From the NCBI RefSeq assembly GCF_014204795.1, contig NZ_JACHMB010000001.1, positions 434,001-498,000 on the forward strand: a stretch of 64,000 nucleotides of DNA, read 5' to 3'. Both the position numbers and the translations under genes were made by a program. The notes under the pieces are model-generated. The model was not told the DNA's origin, did not search any database, and worked only from the letters and a program-made list of their open reading frames with translations. The stretch comes from Nonomuraea jabiensis (GTDB lineage: Bacteria; Actinomycetota; Actinomycetes; Streptosporangiales; Streptosporangiaceae). Each line of letters begins with the position of its first letter. Within the stretch, counting starts at the first letter, position 1. This document shows positions 1-8,889 of this stretch, piece by piece.

Positions 1-228
1 ATGCACCCTGGGGGTGCCTATGCGCACACCAGCCCGGTCTACATCGGGGATCACGTGGCCAGGCGGGCCGACGTCGAGTGGTGCCTGCGCTGGCTGGACC
101 TCCTGGAGCCGCTGCTGGACGCGGACGGCACGTTCGCCTCGGCCGCGCAGCGCGCCGCCCACCGGGATGTGCACGATCAGGCTCGCCAGGTGTACCGGGC
201 CAGGCTGCGCGCGGTGAGCGGATCCTGA
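1..228 (+). CDS. C-terminal end of a CehA/McbA-like metallohydrolase (partial)
   Basis: The 75 codons from the window edge to the stop read HPGGAYAHTSPVYIGDHVARR, then an acidic/aromatic helix (DVEWCLRWLDLLEPLLD) and a basic C-terminal helix. The AHTSPVY strand followed by an 'R-x-D-x-E-x-x-L-R-W' helix is typical of the end of CehA/McbA-family PHP-type metallohydrolases. The ATG at base 1 is almost certainly internal, so the gene continues to the left. Metal ligands and active site lie outside the window and the substrate cannot be inferred. Confidence 0.6.
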   Translation: MHPGGAYAHTSPVYIGDHVARRADVEWCLRWLDLLEPLLDADGTFASAAQRAAHRDVHDQARQVYRARLRAVSGS

Positions 229-234
229 ATTTTC

Positions 235-560
235 GGACAAGGATGCCCCGAGCTTCGCCATCTGCCCGCTGCCAGCGTTTGACGTTGGTGGCGTGGTCTC
301 GGCAGATGGAGATCATCGATTCGATGGGGTTGGTTGAGCGCAACGTGCGAGCCAGTGTTGGTGGCACGCACGGTCAGGGTCTCGCTCAGGCCTTCGCGCA
401 GCGAGGCGGCGGCGCCTGGGTGGGTGCGTTCCAGCTCGGCGGCCGGCGAGGTCAGGGCGGCCTCGGCGAGCAGGACGATGGGCGCCTGGTAGGCGGCGCG
501 TATCCGCCGTTCGACGGTGACGCGCACGCCTGGCGCGGGAGAATTCGCTGTGGGGCTATC
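235..560 (-). pseudogene. IS256-family (Mutator-type) transposase 3' remnant
   Basis: On the minus strand from about 355 down to 240 one frame reads LARTLRSTNPIESMISICRD, then HATNVKRWQ. This is the C-terminal signature of actinobacterial IS256-family transposases. The preceding part of the family (AAEAAL..ELERTHPGAAASLREGLSETLTV, about 520-360) sits in another frame, so there is a frameshift near 358. No N-terminal half or DDE residues remain and no terminal repeats are recognisable. It is a dead insertion-sequence scar between the CehA-like gene and the sugar transporter. Confidence 0.75.
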
Positions 561-599
561 GGCGGATCGCCGGCGAGCTCGCCGCTCTGGTGCCGCCTG

Positions 600-894
600 G
601 CCGGGATGCCCGTCACCACCGTGCCGTTCGAGCGGGCCGTTCGAGCGGGCCGCCTCCGCGATGCCGACAGGGTCGATCGCCAGGATGTTCCTGGAGCCGG
701 TCCAGTCGAAGAACACGATCGCGACCTTGAACCAGGAGGCGTGACCGGGGACCAGCTCTGTCCCGGGTGGTGGCCGGACAACCCGGGCATGTCCATCCAG
801 CAGCTCGGCCGCGAGGTGAGCCAGAGACTCGTCGTCGAGCACGCCCAGGTCCGGCCCCCAGTGCAGGATCGCGGGCAGGATCGCGGGCAGGGCG
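600..894 (-). pseudogene. Truncated glycosidase-like remnant downstream of the permease
   Basis: Right after the permease stop the minus strand can be read as LPAILHWGPDLGVLDDESLAHL, which resembles the first strand of actinobacterial GH36 alpha-galactosidases. It then continues into an unrecognised stretch (FKVAIVFFDWTGSRNILAID) and runs into the IS256 remnant. A 10-base tandem duplication near 865-890 (repeating LPAI) and a 12/13-base duplication near 630-655 suggest decay. I infer a glycosidase gene that once ended this transport operon and was destroyed by the insertion; the family call is weak. Confidence 0.3.
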
Positions 895-1752
895 TCAGCC
901 CTTCAACCCTCCGCTGAGCAGGTCGAGTCGCCAGAAGCGCTGCAGGAACAGCAGCAGGGCGATGAGCGGGATCACCGACACGGCGGCGCCCACGATGGCG
1001 ATGCCGTACAGGACGGGCTGGCCCGAGCCCTTGCTGAGCAGGGTGTACAGGCCCACGGTGATCGGGAACTTGGTCTCGTCCGACAGCATGATGTACGGCA
1101 GCAGGAAGTTGTTCCAGGTTCCGACGAACTGCAGCAGGAAGATCGTCACCATGCCGGGGATCATCATGGGCAACCCGATCGAGCCGAAGATGCGATACTC
1201 GCCCGCCCCGTCGATCCTGGCCGCCTCCATCGTCGCGTCCGGGACGGACGCCATCGCGTACACCCTTGCCAGGTAGATGCCGAACGGTGAGATGAGGCCC
1301 GGCAGCAGGACCGACCAGTAGCCGCCCACCAGGTCGATCTCGGACATGATCAGGTATTGCGGGATGGCCAGCGTCATGCCGGGCACGAGGACGCCGGCCA
1401 GGATGGCGTAGAACAGGATGTTGCGGCCGCGGAACTCGTACTTGGCCAGGGCGTATCCGGCCAGCGTCGAGATCAGGGTCGAGGCCGCGGAGCCGGCGAC
1501 CGCGTACAGGACGCTGTTGGCCGTCCACCGCAGGTAGAGGCCGTTCCCGTAGGTGAACAGGTCGCGCAGGTTGTCCAGCAGGCCCGTTCCTGGGGCGAAG
1601 GTGAACGTCGAGAACAGTTCGCCGCTCGACTTGGTCGAAGCCACGAGCACCCACGCGACGGGCACCAGGCAGTAGATCGAGCCGATGAGCAGGACAAGGG
1701 TGGGAAGGATCTGGGCGCGCCGGTGCGGGAGCACGTGGCCGGTGGCACTCAC
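895..1752 (-). CDS. Sugar ABC transporter permease, MalG type
   Basis: Inner-membrane permease of about 285 residues with the usual six hydrophobic segments of carbohydrate ABC permeases. The ATPase-docking EAA loop reads EAARIDGAGEYRIFGSIGLPM. The start is GTG at 1752, which overlaps the stop of the upstream permease as GTGA, so the two are translationally coupled. With the adjacent MalF-type permease and lipoprotein it forms a CUT1 importer. No ATPase gene is next to it, as usual in actinomycetes where a shared MsiK-like ATPase serves several importers. The substrate is probably a galactoside, judging from the divergent GH42 gene (inference). Confidence 0.9.
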   Translation of the reverse strand: MSATGHVLPHRRAQILPTLVLLIGSIYCLVPVAWVLVASTKSSGELFSTFTFAPGTGLLDNLRDLFTYGNGLYLRWTANSVLYAVAGSAASTLISTLAGYALAKYEFRGRNILFYAILAGVLVPGMTLAIPQYLIMSEIDLVGGYWSVLLPGLISPFGIYLARVYAMASVPDATMEAARIDGAGEYRIFGSIGLPMMIPGMVTIFLLQFVGTWNNFLLPYIMLSDETKFPITVGLYTLLSKGSGQPVLYGIAIVGAAVSVIPLIALLLFLQRFWRLDLLSGGLKG

Positions 1753-2663
1753 CGCATGCCTCCGAAGGCCCGCTTCTGGGTGACCTTCAGGAGCACGACC
1801 GAGACCACAAGAGTGCCCGCGGCCAGCAGGACGGAGGCGGCCGAGGCCAGCGGCAGGTCGTCCCGGATGAAGGCGTTGCGGTAGATGTGCATCAAGGGCA
1901 CCCAATCCTGAGAGATCTCCGTGGTCATCGGTCTCACGGTGGTCGGCTCGCCGTACACCTGCAGCGTTCCGATCAGCGCGAACAGTCCGGTGAGCACGAG
2001 CGCGGGCGCCACCAGCGGGATCTTGATCCGCCAGGCGATCTGCCATTCGGAGGCCCCGTCGATGCGTGCCGCGTCGTACAGCTCCGACGGGATGCCGCGC
2101 AGCGAAGTGAAGATAATGATCATGTTGAAGCCGACGCCGCCCCACACCGCGATGTTGGCCAGCGACGGGTAGATGCCACCCGCGCCCAGAAATGGGATCT
2201 CACCCAGTCCCAGCTCCCGGGTCAGGTAGCTGAACGGGCTGGTCGAGGGCAGGTACATGAAGCCCCACAGCAGCGAGGCCGTCACGCCCGGGACGGCGTA
2301 CGGGATGAAGATCGCCGTGCGAGAGAACCTCTTGGCCCGCGACCCGGCGTGGTCGAGGAGCAGCGCGAACAGCAGCGCCAGCCCGAGCGTGAGCGGCACG
2401 CTGATCAGGCCGTAGAGGGCGAGTCTGCCGAAGCCGGTGAAGAACTCGGGGTCGGTGAGCGTCTTCAGGTAGTTGTCGAGTCCGACGAAGACCTCCTCGC
2501 GCGTGCCGAAGATGCCCTTGCCGGTCAACCGCAGGCCGCGCGCGCTGAGGTAGATCGCGTAGCCGATGGGGATCGCCAGAAAGGCCAGGAAGAGGAGGAC
2601 GGCGGGTGCCACGAACAGATACGGCGCCCGGGATCTGCGCTCGGCCCTGGTCATGGCGGTCAT
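1749..2663 (-). CDS. Sugar ABC transporter permease, MalF type
   Basis: About 304 residues, beginning MTAMTRAERRSRAPYLFVAP and followed by a long first hydrophobic helix, as in MalF/UgpA-like permeases. The EAA-type loop (YDAARIDGASEWQIAWRIKIP) contacts the ATPase. ATG 2663 overlaps the binding-protein stop as ATGA; a second in-frame ATG lies at 2654. It sits between the lipoprotein and the MalG-type permease in one operon and imports sugar through the cytoplasmic membrane. Confidence 0.9.
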   Translation of the reverse strand: MTAMTRAERRSRAPYLFVAPAVLLFLAFLAIPIGYAIYLSARGLRLTGKGIFGTREEVFVGLDNYLKTLTDPEFFTGFGRLALYGLISVPLTLGLALLFALLLDHAGSRAKRFSRTAIFIPYAVPGVTASLLWGFMYLPSTSPFSYLTRELGLGEIPFLGAGGIYPSLANIAVWGGVGFNMIIIFTSLRGIPSELYDAARIDGASEWQIAWRIKIPLVAPALVLTGLFALIGTLQVYGEPTTVRPMTTEISQDWVPLMHIYRNAFIRDDLPLASAASVLLAAGTLVVSVVLLKVTQKRAFGGMR

Positions 2664-3970
2664 GGACCCGCGACCTTGAAGCCGGTGGTCTTCATGTCCT
2701 CCACCACGAGGTTGTGCGTCTTCGTCAGCGCGTCCCTCAGCGGGGTGCGGTTCTTGATCGCGGCGGAGACGGCGTCCTGGTACGCGCTCTTGGCGGTGTT
2801 GACGTTCGGACCCCAGCTGATGTGCGGGATCGTGCGCTGGGCCGCCTTGGTGGCGATGTCCCAGTAGTCCTTCTGGTTCGCCGTCAGCTTGGGCGGCGGA
2901 CTGCTGCTCGCGGCCTGCTGACCGGCCAGCGACGCCGGGTACTCGCCCAGCGAGATCTGGACGTCGTACGCCGTCTTGTTGGTCTCCATCCACTTGGCGA
3001 ACGTCGCCGCGGCCTCGGGGTGCTTGGAGGCCTTGGTGACGGTCAACGCGGAGCCGCCCTGGAAGGCCACCCGGTCGTCGCCCTCCTTCCACTGCGGGAG
3101 AGGCGCGATGGCCCAGTCGCCCGCCTGCTTCTCCGCGATGCCGTACAGCACGCCCGGCGCCCACAGGGCGGCCGGCCAGGTGAGGATCTTGCCCTTGTTC
3201 AGCTTGTTGTTCCACTCGGGGGTGAGCAGCGGCTCGGCCTTGACGAGGTCCTTGTCGATGAGCCCCTGCCAGAAGTCGGCCACCTCAAGGGAGGCCTGGT
3301 CGGCGATGCCCACCGTCCACGTCTGGTCCTGGACCTTCCACCAGGAGGCGCCGGCCTGCTGGGCGAGCCCGGCGAAGTTGCCGAACTCCGATGGCGCGAA
3401 GGTCGCGAGGTAGGCCTCGGGGTCCTTCTTGCGCACGTCCGCCGCGACCTTCGCGAAGTCCTGCCAGGTGGCGGGCGGCTCGATCTTCAGCTCCTGGAAC
3501 CGCTTCTTGTTGTAGACCAGGACCATCGGGCCGACGTCCTGCGGCACTCCGTAGACGGCGCCGTCGAAACTGGTCAGGTCCCACACTTCCGGGCTGAAGG
3601 CGTCCTTCACGTCGCCGGTGTAAGCGGAGATGTCGGCCAGCGCCCCGGCCACGATCATGGAAGGCAGGGTTTCGTATTCCATGCAGGCGGCGTCGGGGCC
3701 GTTGCCTGCCCGGTTCGCCGTGAGCAGCTTGGTCGCCGTGTCGGTGCCACCTCCCACGTCGGTGTGCTTGACCTGGATGTTCGGGTGGGCCTTGTTGAAC
3801 GCCTCGACGTTGGCCTTCTGGGCGGAGCCCCAGCACCAGAACTCCAGCGTCACCGGCCCGGCGTTCGCCGCCGGCGTGCCGGTGCTCGCGGGCGTGCCCG
3901 ACGAGCAGGCCGCCAGGACGGCGGCCGTGCCGAGCGCCGCGATGGAGCCGCCGAGCCTCGAGATACGCAT
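2660..3970 (-). CDS. Sugar ABC transporter substrate-binding lipoprotein
   Basis: A 436-residue extracellular solute-binding protein (family 1). The N-terminus MRISRLGGSIAALGTAAVLAAC has a twin-basic start, a hydrophobic core and a lipobox LAAC, so the mature protein is lipid-anchored at Cys. The mature part starts with low-complexity SSGTPAST before VTLEFWCWGSAQK, typical of family 1 binding proteins. ATG 3970 is chosen because AGGAGG precedes it with good spacing and the signal peptide starts there. It is first in the operon with two permeases, and an operator-like palindrome lies directly upstream (3997-4015). Confidence 0.92.
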   Translation of the reverse strand: MRISRLGGSIAALGTAAVLAACSSGTPASTGTPAANAGPVTLEFWCWGSAQKANVEAFNKAHPNIQVKHTDVGGGTDTATKLLTANRAGNGPDAACMEYETLPSMIVAGALADISAYTGDVKDAFSPEVWDLTSFDGAVYGVPQDVGPMVLVYNKKRFQELKIEPPATWQDFAKVAADVRKKDPEAYLATFAPSEFGNFAGLAQQAGASWWKVQDQTWTVGIADQASLEVADFWQGLIDKDLVKAEPLLTPEWNNKLNKGKILTWPAALWAPGVLYGIAEKQAGDWAIAPLPQWKEGDDRVAFQGGSALTVTKASKHPEAAATFAKWMETNKTAYDVQISLGEYPASLAGQQAASSSPPPKLTANQKDYWDIATKAAQRTIPHISWGPNVNTAKSAYQDAVSAAIKNRTPLRDALTKTHNLVVEDMKTTGFKVAGP

Positions 3971-3996
3971 CCTGCCTCCTTCACTGCGAAGCGATC

Positions 3997-4015
3997 TGGC
4001 TTCGCAACAAAGCCA
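3997..4015. promoter_or_regulatory. ROK-type operator candidate upstream of the binding-protein gene
   Basis: TGGCTTCG-CAA-CAAAGCCA is an inverted repeat with 7 of 8 arm positions paired. A very similar element lies at 4104-4122 beside the divergent ROK gene. The position just upstream of the SBP ribosome-binding site would allow repression by the neighbouring ROK protein (inference). Confidence 0.55.
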
Positions 4016-4103
4016 ACCTAGAGACAGGATGAGAGGAATGTCACTACCTGTGCGCACTTTTCCTTGACTTCTATGTGAAGGTGCGGTTACTCCGGGGACA
4101 TGC

Positions 4104-4122
4104 TAGTTTCGCGACAAAGCTA
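4104..4122. promoter_or_regulatory. ROK-type operator candidate upstream of the ROK gene
   Basis: TAGTTTCG-CGA-CAAAGCTA is an imperfect inverted repeat matching the element at 3997-4015 (shared core TTCGC[AG]ACAAAGC). A weak sigma70-like promoter (TTGACT at 4064, TTACTC at 4087) reads rightward into it. It suggests autoregulation and coordinate control of the divergent transport operon. Confidence 0.5.
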
Positions 4123-4141
4123 ACAGGGGATGGTGAGGCTG

Positions 4142-5314
4142 ATGGAGGTTGAGTCCGGAAGCTGGTCCGGCATGTGGGACGACCTGCCGGACGCGGCACG
4201 CTCCATCGTCAAGGAGCTCATCATCCACGGCCCCGCGTCCCGTACCGCGCTGGCCAGGACCTTGCGCCTGTCGACCGGCAGCCTGACGAGACTGACCAAG
4301 CCCATGGTCGACGCCGGGATCCTCGTCGAAGGCGACGTGGTGCACGACCCGGTCAACGGCCGTCCCACTCGCCCCCTGGACGTGGCCGCGGGCGAGCACC
4401 GCTTCTTCGGTGTCAAGCTGACCGCGGACCACGTCCACGCCGTCGTCACCGACCTGCGCGCCCAGATCGTCGCGGCCCGCGACGAGCCGATCTCCGACCA
4501 CGCTCCTGAGGCCGTGTGCCGCCAGGCCCGGCGGCTGCTCGACGAGCTGTCCGGCGGCGAGAAACCACCCGTCGGCGCCGGTGTCACGCTCGGCGGCGAC
4601 GCCCGCGCCGCGGTTCAGCTCGGCGGCGAGCCGCTGGTCGACTCGGGGTTCCTGGGCTGGCGGCAGGTGCCGCTCAAGCGCCTGCTCGAGCAGGCGCTCG
4701 GCGTCCCATGTGTGGTCAAGAACGACGTGGCGGCGCTGGCCCACCAGCATCACTGGTTCGGGGCGGCCCGCGGGTTGCGCGACTTCGCGCTCGTCTCGAT
4801 CGGGGCGGGGATCGGCTACGCCCTCGTCGTGCACGACCACCTGGTGGCCGCGACCGAGGCGGACCTCGGCATGTTCGCCCACCTGGTGCTGAACGGCGGC
4901 GGACCGATGTGCCCGGAAGGCCACCGCGGATGCGCCGCCGCGTACTTGTCCAGCGAGTCGATCGTGACCGCCGCCGGACAAGGACTACGGCGGCCGGTGA
5001 CGTACGAGGAGGTGATGCGCCTGGCCGCGCGAGGGGACAAGGTGTGCCTCGGCGTCGTCGGCGAGGCCGCGGACGCTCTCGGCAGGCTCATCGCCCACAT
5101 CGCGACGTTCTCCATGGTCAAGAGGGTGATCGTGGTCGGTGAAGGCGTTGAACTGGCCCGCGTCGCGAAGGACGATCTCGGCCGGGCTCTCAGTGCCGAC
5201 CGGCGCGGCGTGACGAACTCGGTCGAGGTGATCATCGAGGCGGACGACTTTCGCGAATGGGCCCGTGGCGGCGCGGTGGTCGCCATCCAGGGCTTCGTCA
5301 CCGGCAGCGACTAG
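4142..5314 (+). CDS. ROK-family transcriptional regulator of the galactoside locus
   Basis: About 390 residues. An N-terminal winged helix (ARSIVKELIIHGPASRTALARTLRLSTGSLTRLTKPMVDAGIL) is followed by a ROK sugar-kinase-like domain with VGAGVTLGGDAR and a phosphate-loop motif SIGAGIGYALV. The ROK zinc motif CxCGxxGCxE appears as CPEGHRGCAAAYL: the second cysteine and the glutamate are missing, so zinc binding may be altered. I prefer ATG 4142, which follows GGTGAGG; ATG 4130 is possible. Divergent from the sugar importer and upstream of the GH42 gene, it is the likely local repressor, released by an imported sugar. Confidence 0.85.
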   Translation: MEVESGSWSGMWDDLPDAARSIVKELIIHGPASRTALARTLRLSTGSLTRLTKPMVDAGILVEGDVVHDPVNGRPTRPLDVAAGEHRFFGVKLTADHVHAVVTDLRAQIVAARDEPISDHAPEAVCRQARRLLDELSGGEKPPVGAGVTLGGDARAAVQLGGEPLVDSGFLGWRQVPLKRLLEQALGVPCVVKNDVAALAHQHHWFGAARGLRDFALVSIGAGIGYALVVHDHLVAATEADLGMFAHLVLNGGGPMCPEGHRGCAAAYLSSESIVTAAGQGLRRPVTYEEVMRLAARGDKVCLGVVGEAADALGRLIAHIATFSMVKRVIVVGEGVELARVAKDDLGRALSADRRGVTNSVEVIIEADDFREWARGGAVVAIQGFVTGSD

Positions 5315-5349
5315 TGGGCGCGGCCGCGACACCCCCGAATGGAGTAGGC

Positions 5350-7077
5350 ATGTTCTTCGGCGGAGACTACAACCCCGAACAGTGGCCCGAGGACGTCTGG
5401 CGGGAGGATGTCGAGCTGATGCGTCAGGCACGTGTCAATCTCGCCACCGTGGGGGTTTTCTCCTGGTCGCGGCTTGAGCCGTCGGAGGGGGTCTACGACT
5501 TCGGCTGGCTCGATCGCGTGCTCGATCTGCTGCACGACAACGATATCCAGGTCAATCTGGCGACTCCGACAGCGTCTCCGCCGCCCTGGTTCACCCTGGC
5601 CTACCCGGACGCGATGCCCGTGCGTGCCGACGGGGTCCGGCTCGCCCATGGCAGCCGGGACACGTACTGCGTCAACGCTCCCGCGTACCGGGCGGCCTCG
5701 CGCCGCATCGTGACGGCGCTGGCCGAGCGATATGGCGCGCACCCGGCGACGGCCATGTGGCACGTGCACAACGAGTACGGCACGATCTGCCACTGTGACC
5801 ACTGTGCGACGGCCTTCCGCGCCTGGCTGCGTGACCGGCACAAGTCTCTCGACGCGCTCAACGAGCGGTGGACCACGGCGTTCTGGAGCCAGCACTACTC
5901 GTCGTGGGAGCAGATCCTGCCGCCGCGGGCCACCCAGTATCGGGCGAACCCCGCCCAGCTGCTGGACTACCGCCGCTTCTGCTCAGACGCGCTGCTCGCC
6001 CACTACCTTGAGCAGCGCGACATCCTGCGCGTTCACGGCGACCAGCCGGTGACCACCAACTACGTGATGGCCGGATGGACGCCCCTGGACCACTGGAAAT
6101 GGTCAGCCGTGGTCGATCTCGTGGCGATCGACCACTACACCGACGAACCCGGCGACGGCGGCCTCGCCCAGATCGCCTTCGCCGCTGACCTCGCCCGCTC
6201 CTGGGCGCGCGGGAAGCCGTGGATGCTGATGGAGCAGGGCGTCGCGGCCATGTACACCCCCGAGCGGACAGTCGCGCTGGAGGCGGGAGAGCACGTCCGG
6301 CGCAGCCTCGAATACGTCTCACGCGGGGCCGCCGGGGTGCTGCACTTCCAGTGGCGGGCCTCACGTGGCGGGGCGGAGCAGTGGCACCAGGGCATGGTCC
6401 CGCACGCGGGTGCTGACAGCCGTGTCTTCCGCGAGGTCGTGGAACTGGGCCGGACGCTCAGCGCGCTTCCTCCGGCGCGGCCCCCCGAGGCCGCCGAGGT
6501 GGCCATCCTCTGGGACGACGAGGCCCACTGGGCGCTCCAGAACCCCGCCCTGCCGGCCACCGGGCTGGACTTCCGCGTGTCGGTAGAGCAGGCGCACCGG
6601 GTGCTGTGGCAGCACGATATGGCCGCCGACTTCGTCCACCCCTCTCACGACATTTCGTCCTACCGGGTTGTCCTGGTGCCATCCCTCTACCTGATCTCCG
6701 ACGAGGCCGCCACCAACCTCGCCGGGTACGTCGAACGCGGCGGCACCTTGATCGTGTCGTACTTCAGCGGCGTCGTCGATCCTGACACCCGCGTCCGGCT
6801 GGGCGGCTACCCCGGCGCCCTGCGCGACGTCCTCGGTGTCCGGGTCACGGAGTTCCAGCCGCTGACCAGCCCCGTGACGCTGTCCGACGGAACGACCGGC
6901 GACTTCTGGAGCGAGACCGTCCTGTTGACGGGCGCCACGGCGACCGCGACGTACGCGGACGGCCGCCCGGCGGTCACCCGGCACCAAGTGGGATCGGGAA
7001 CCGCCTGGTACGTCTCCACCAGGCTGGACCCGCCCGGTTACGCGAAGGTCCTGGCACTGGCCGGCGTCATGTGCTGA
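5350..7077 (+). CDS. Beta-galactosidase, glycoside hydrolase family 42 (C-terminus frameshifted)
   Basis: Hydrolyses terminal beta-galactosides in the cytosol. It begins MFFGGDYNPEQWPEDVWRED, the classic GH42 start, preceded by GGAG at good spacing. Acid/base Glu is E142 in WHVHNEYG and the nucleophile is E295 in WMLMEQGV; the zinc-site cysteines CHCDHC follow the first. The protein is 575 residues, while the family is usually about 650-690. The reading frame ends at ALAGVMC, but another frame continues with family-like sequence (VLDDLCGGVPAAGRRG), so a one-base frameshift near 7065 removed most of the C-terminal domain, and the rest is cut by the converging cellulase gene. The catalytic barrel and trimerisation domain look complete. 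Confidence 0.88.
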   Translation: MFFGGDYNPEQWPEDVWREDVELMRQARVNLATVGVFSWSRLEPSEGVYDFGWLDRVLDLLHDNDIQVNLATPTASPPPWFTLAYPDAMPVRADGVRLAHGSRDTYCVNAPAYRAASRRIVTALAERYGAHPATAMWHVHNEYGTICHCDHCATAFRAWLRDRHKSLDALNERWTTAFWSQHYSSWEQILPPRATQYRANPAQLLDYRRFCSDALLAHYLEQRDILRVHGDQPVTTNYVMAGWTPLDHWKWSAVVDLVAIDHYTDEPGDGGLAQIAFAADLARSWARGKPWMLMEQGVAAMYTPERTVALEAGEHVRRSLEYVSRGAAGVLHFQWRASRGGAEQWHQGMVPHAGADSRVFREVVELGRTLSALPPARPPEAAEVAILWDDEAHWALQNPALPATGLDFRVSVEQAHRVLWQHDMAADFVHPSHDISSYRVVLVPSLYLISDEAATNLAGYVERGGTLIVSYFSGVVDPDTRVRLGGYPGALRDVLGVRVTEFQPLTSPVTLSDGTTGDFWSETVLLTGATATATYADGRPAVTRHQVGSGTAWYVSTRLDPPGYAKVLALAGVMC

Positions 7078-7181
7078 CGTGTTGGATGATCTCTGCGGCG
7101 GCGTCCCCGCCGCCGGGCGGCGGGGACGACGACGCGGCCGCAGCCGGGTCCGTCGTCGAATGTCAGCCCGACGGCGGTTGG

Positions 7182-8678
7182 TTACGGGGTTGTGTAAGGG
7201 TTCTGGGTGAGCAAGTGGGCCTTGTAGCCTTCGCCGACGCCGGGTTCGGGGGTACCGTTCCAGTCCTTGACAAGGACTCCGCCGGTGCTGCAGCCCCACG
7301 GGTTCCAGGTCCATGCCAGGTGGGACAGGCCGTGTGCGGTGGCCCAGTCCATCAGCGTGTCCATGTAGTCGTAGCCGCAGTCGTCCTGGCCGAACTCGCC
7401 GATCACTACGGGGACCTGCTGGGCGAGCGGGGCGATCTGGGTGTCCCAGCAGGACGCGGTGGCGCAGGCGTTGAAGCTGTACGCGTGCCAGGACGCGGCG
7501 ATGTTGTTCAGCCGGTCGTTCGGCTTGTATGCCAGCCACTCCCGCATGTCGTTGGCCCACTCCAGACCGCCCACCATGAGGACGTTGGTCGCGCCGGTTG
7601 CCCGGACCGCGTCGACCAGGTCCTGCATGCCGGCCACCTCATAGGGAATGCCGGTGCAGGTGCCGCCGTCTCGCAGGCACTGCCAGCCCAGGGTCTTGTT
7701 CCAGTCACTGCCGATCTCCGGGTACGGCTCGTTGAACAGATCGAAGACGACAGAGTCGTTGCCCTTGAAGGTGTTCGCGACGCTGATCCAGAACTGGGGG
7801 GCGTACTGCGCGTCCGGCATCGGCTTCTGGCACGTCGCGGTGGCGTCCTTGCAGTGCCAGTCCGGCCCGTTGCTGTAGGCGCCCGTAGTCCAGTGCAGGT
7901 CGAGGATCGGGGTGATGCCGTTGGCGACCAGCAGGTTGACGTAGGCCTTCACGCCCTGCTGGTAGGTTGCGCCGCTGGGCGAGCCGTTGACGCCGAGCCA
8001 GCATTCTTCGTTCAACGGCAGGCGCACCGCGTGGATGTTCCAGCTCTTCATGGCATCGACCGAGGCTTGGTCGACCGGGCCGCCGTCCCATTGGCCCTTG
8101 CCTTGCACGCAGGCGTATTCGCCGCTTGAGCGGTCCACGCCGAGCAGACGGTAAGGCTTGTCGTCCGACGTGACGATCTTGTTGCCGGACACTCGAAGGC
8201 GTGGTGCCGGATCGCTGGGGTCGGGAGTGGGACTGGTGGTCGTGGTGGGGGTCGGCGTGGTCACCGAGCCGGTGCAGGTTGTGCCGTTGAGCGCGAACGA
8301 GGTGGGTACCGGGTTGGCGTCCTTCCATGCTCCGGTGAAGCCGATGGAGGTGGACGCGCCGGTGCCCAGCGACCCGTTCCAGTTCAGGCTGGCGGCGGAT
8401 ACGTGCGCTTTGGACTGCGTCCAGGTGGCGCTCCAGCCTTGGGTGACCTTCTGATCGGCGTTGGGGAAGTCGAATGTCAAGGTCCACCCCTTGACGGCGG
8501 AGCCGAGGTTGCTGATGGCCACGTTGGCGGTGAATCCGCCGGGCCATTGGCTCTGGACGGTGTACGTGACGGAGCAGCCAGTGCTGGCAGCCGACGAGGG
8601 GAGCGTGGTCGCTGCCATGCTGCCCAGTGCCAGGACTGCGACGGCGCCGAACGTGAGCAGCGCATGACGATGTTTCAT
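7182..8678 (-). CDS. Secreted endo-1,4-beta-glucanase: CBM2 plus glycoside hydrolase family 5
   Basis: A 498-residue exported cellulase. Signal peptide MKHRHALLTFGAVAVLALGS.. ends near SSAAS; then a CBM2 (CSVTYTVQSQWPGGF..FTANVAISN..WTLTFDFP..WNGSLG), a Thr/Pro linker (TPTPTTTTSPTPDP) and a GH5 barrel. Catalytic residues are the acid/base Glu in FDLFNEPYPE and the nucleophile Glu in VVIGEFGQDDCG. ATG 8678 follows GGAGGGA. A clear promoter lies at 8722-8750. The divergent ROK gene may control it. CBM2 before the catalytic domain indicates binding to crystalline cellulose outside the cell. Confidence 0.93.
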   Translation of the reverse strand: MKHRHALLTFGAVAVLALGSMAATTLPSSAASTGCSVTYTVQSQWPGGFTANVAISNLGSAVKGWTLTFDFPNADQKVTQGWSATWTQSKAHVSAASLNWNGSLGTGASTSIGFTGAWKDANPVPTSFALNGTTCTGSVTTPTPTTTTSPTPDPSDPAPRLRVSGNKIVTSDDKPYRLLGVDRSSGEYACVQGKGQWDGGPVDQASVDAMKSWNIHAVRLPLNEECWLGVNGSPSGATYQQGVKAYVNLLVANGITPILDLHWTTGAYSNGPDWHCKDATATCQKPMPDAQYAPQFWISVANTFKGNDSVVFDLFNEPYPEIGSDWNKTLGWQCLRDGGTCTGIPYEVAGMQDLVDAVRATGATNVLMVGGLEWANDMREWLAYKPNDRLNNIAASWHAYSFNACATASCWDTQIAPLAQQVPVVIGEFGQDDCGYDYMDTLMDWATAHGLSHLAWTWNPWGCSTGGVLVKDWNGTPEPGVGEGYKAHLLTQNPYTTP

Positions 8679-8721
8679 CTGATCCCTCCACTTGAGATAG
8701 ATGCGGTCAGCTGCTTCAGCA

Positions 8722-8750
8722 TGCTTAGTTAGCAAGGTTATAAAAGTCAA
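8722..8750 (-). promoter_or_regulatory. Sigma70-like promoter of the cellulase gene
   Basis: On the minus strand TTGACT and TAAGCA are separated by exactly 17 bases and point at the GH5 gene, about 45 bases upstream of its start. Confidence 0.55.
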
Positions 8751-8754
8751 TCGC

Positions 8755-8766
8755 GAAGATATCTTC
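8755..8766. promoter_or_regulatory. 12-bp palindrome between cellulase and ROK genes
   Basis: GAAGATATCTTC is a perfect palindrome placed four bases upstream of the cellulase -35 box and between divergent genes. It could be an operator for the adjacent ROK protein; no second copy was found. Confidence 0.3.
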
Positions 8767-8889
8767 AGGAAGCAGCGCACCTGGAGGTCGGGATAGGCCC
8801 CAGCTCAAGGGCCTGACGTGGAGCTGCTCGTCCGGCGGATCGCTGAAAATAAGGTAGCTTTTGTACATCAGGGTGTGGGAGGTGGCACG

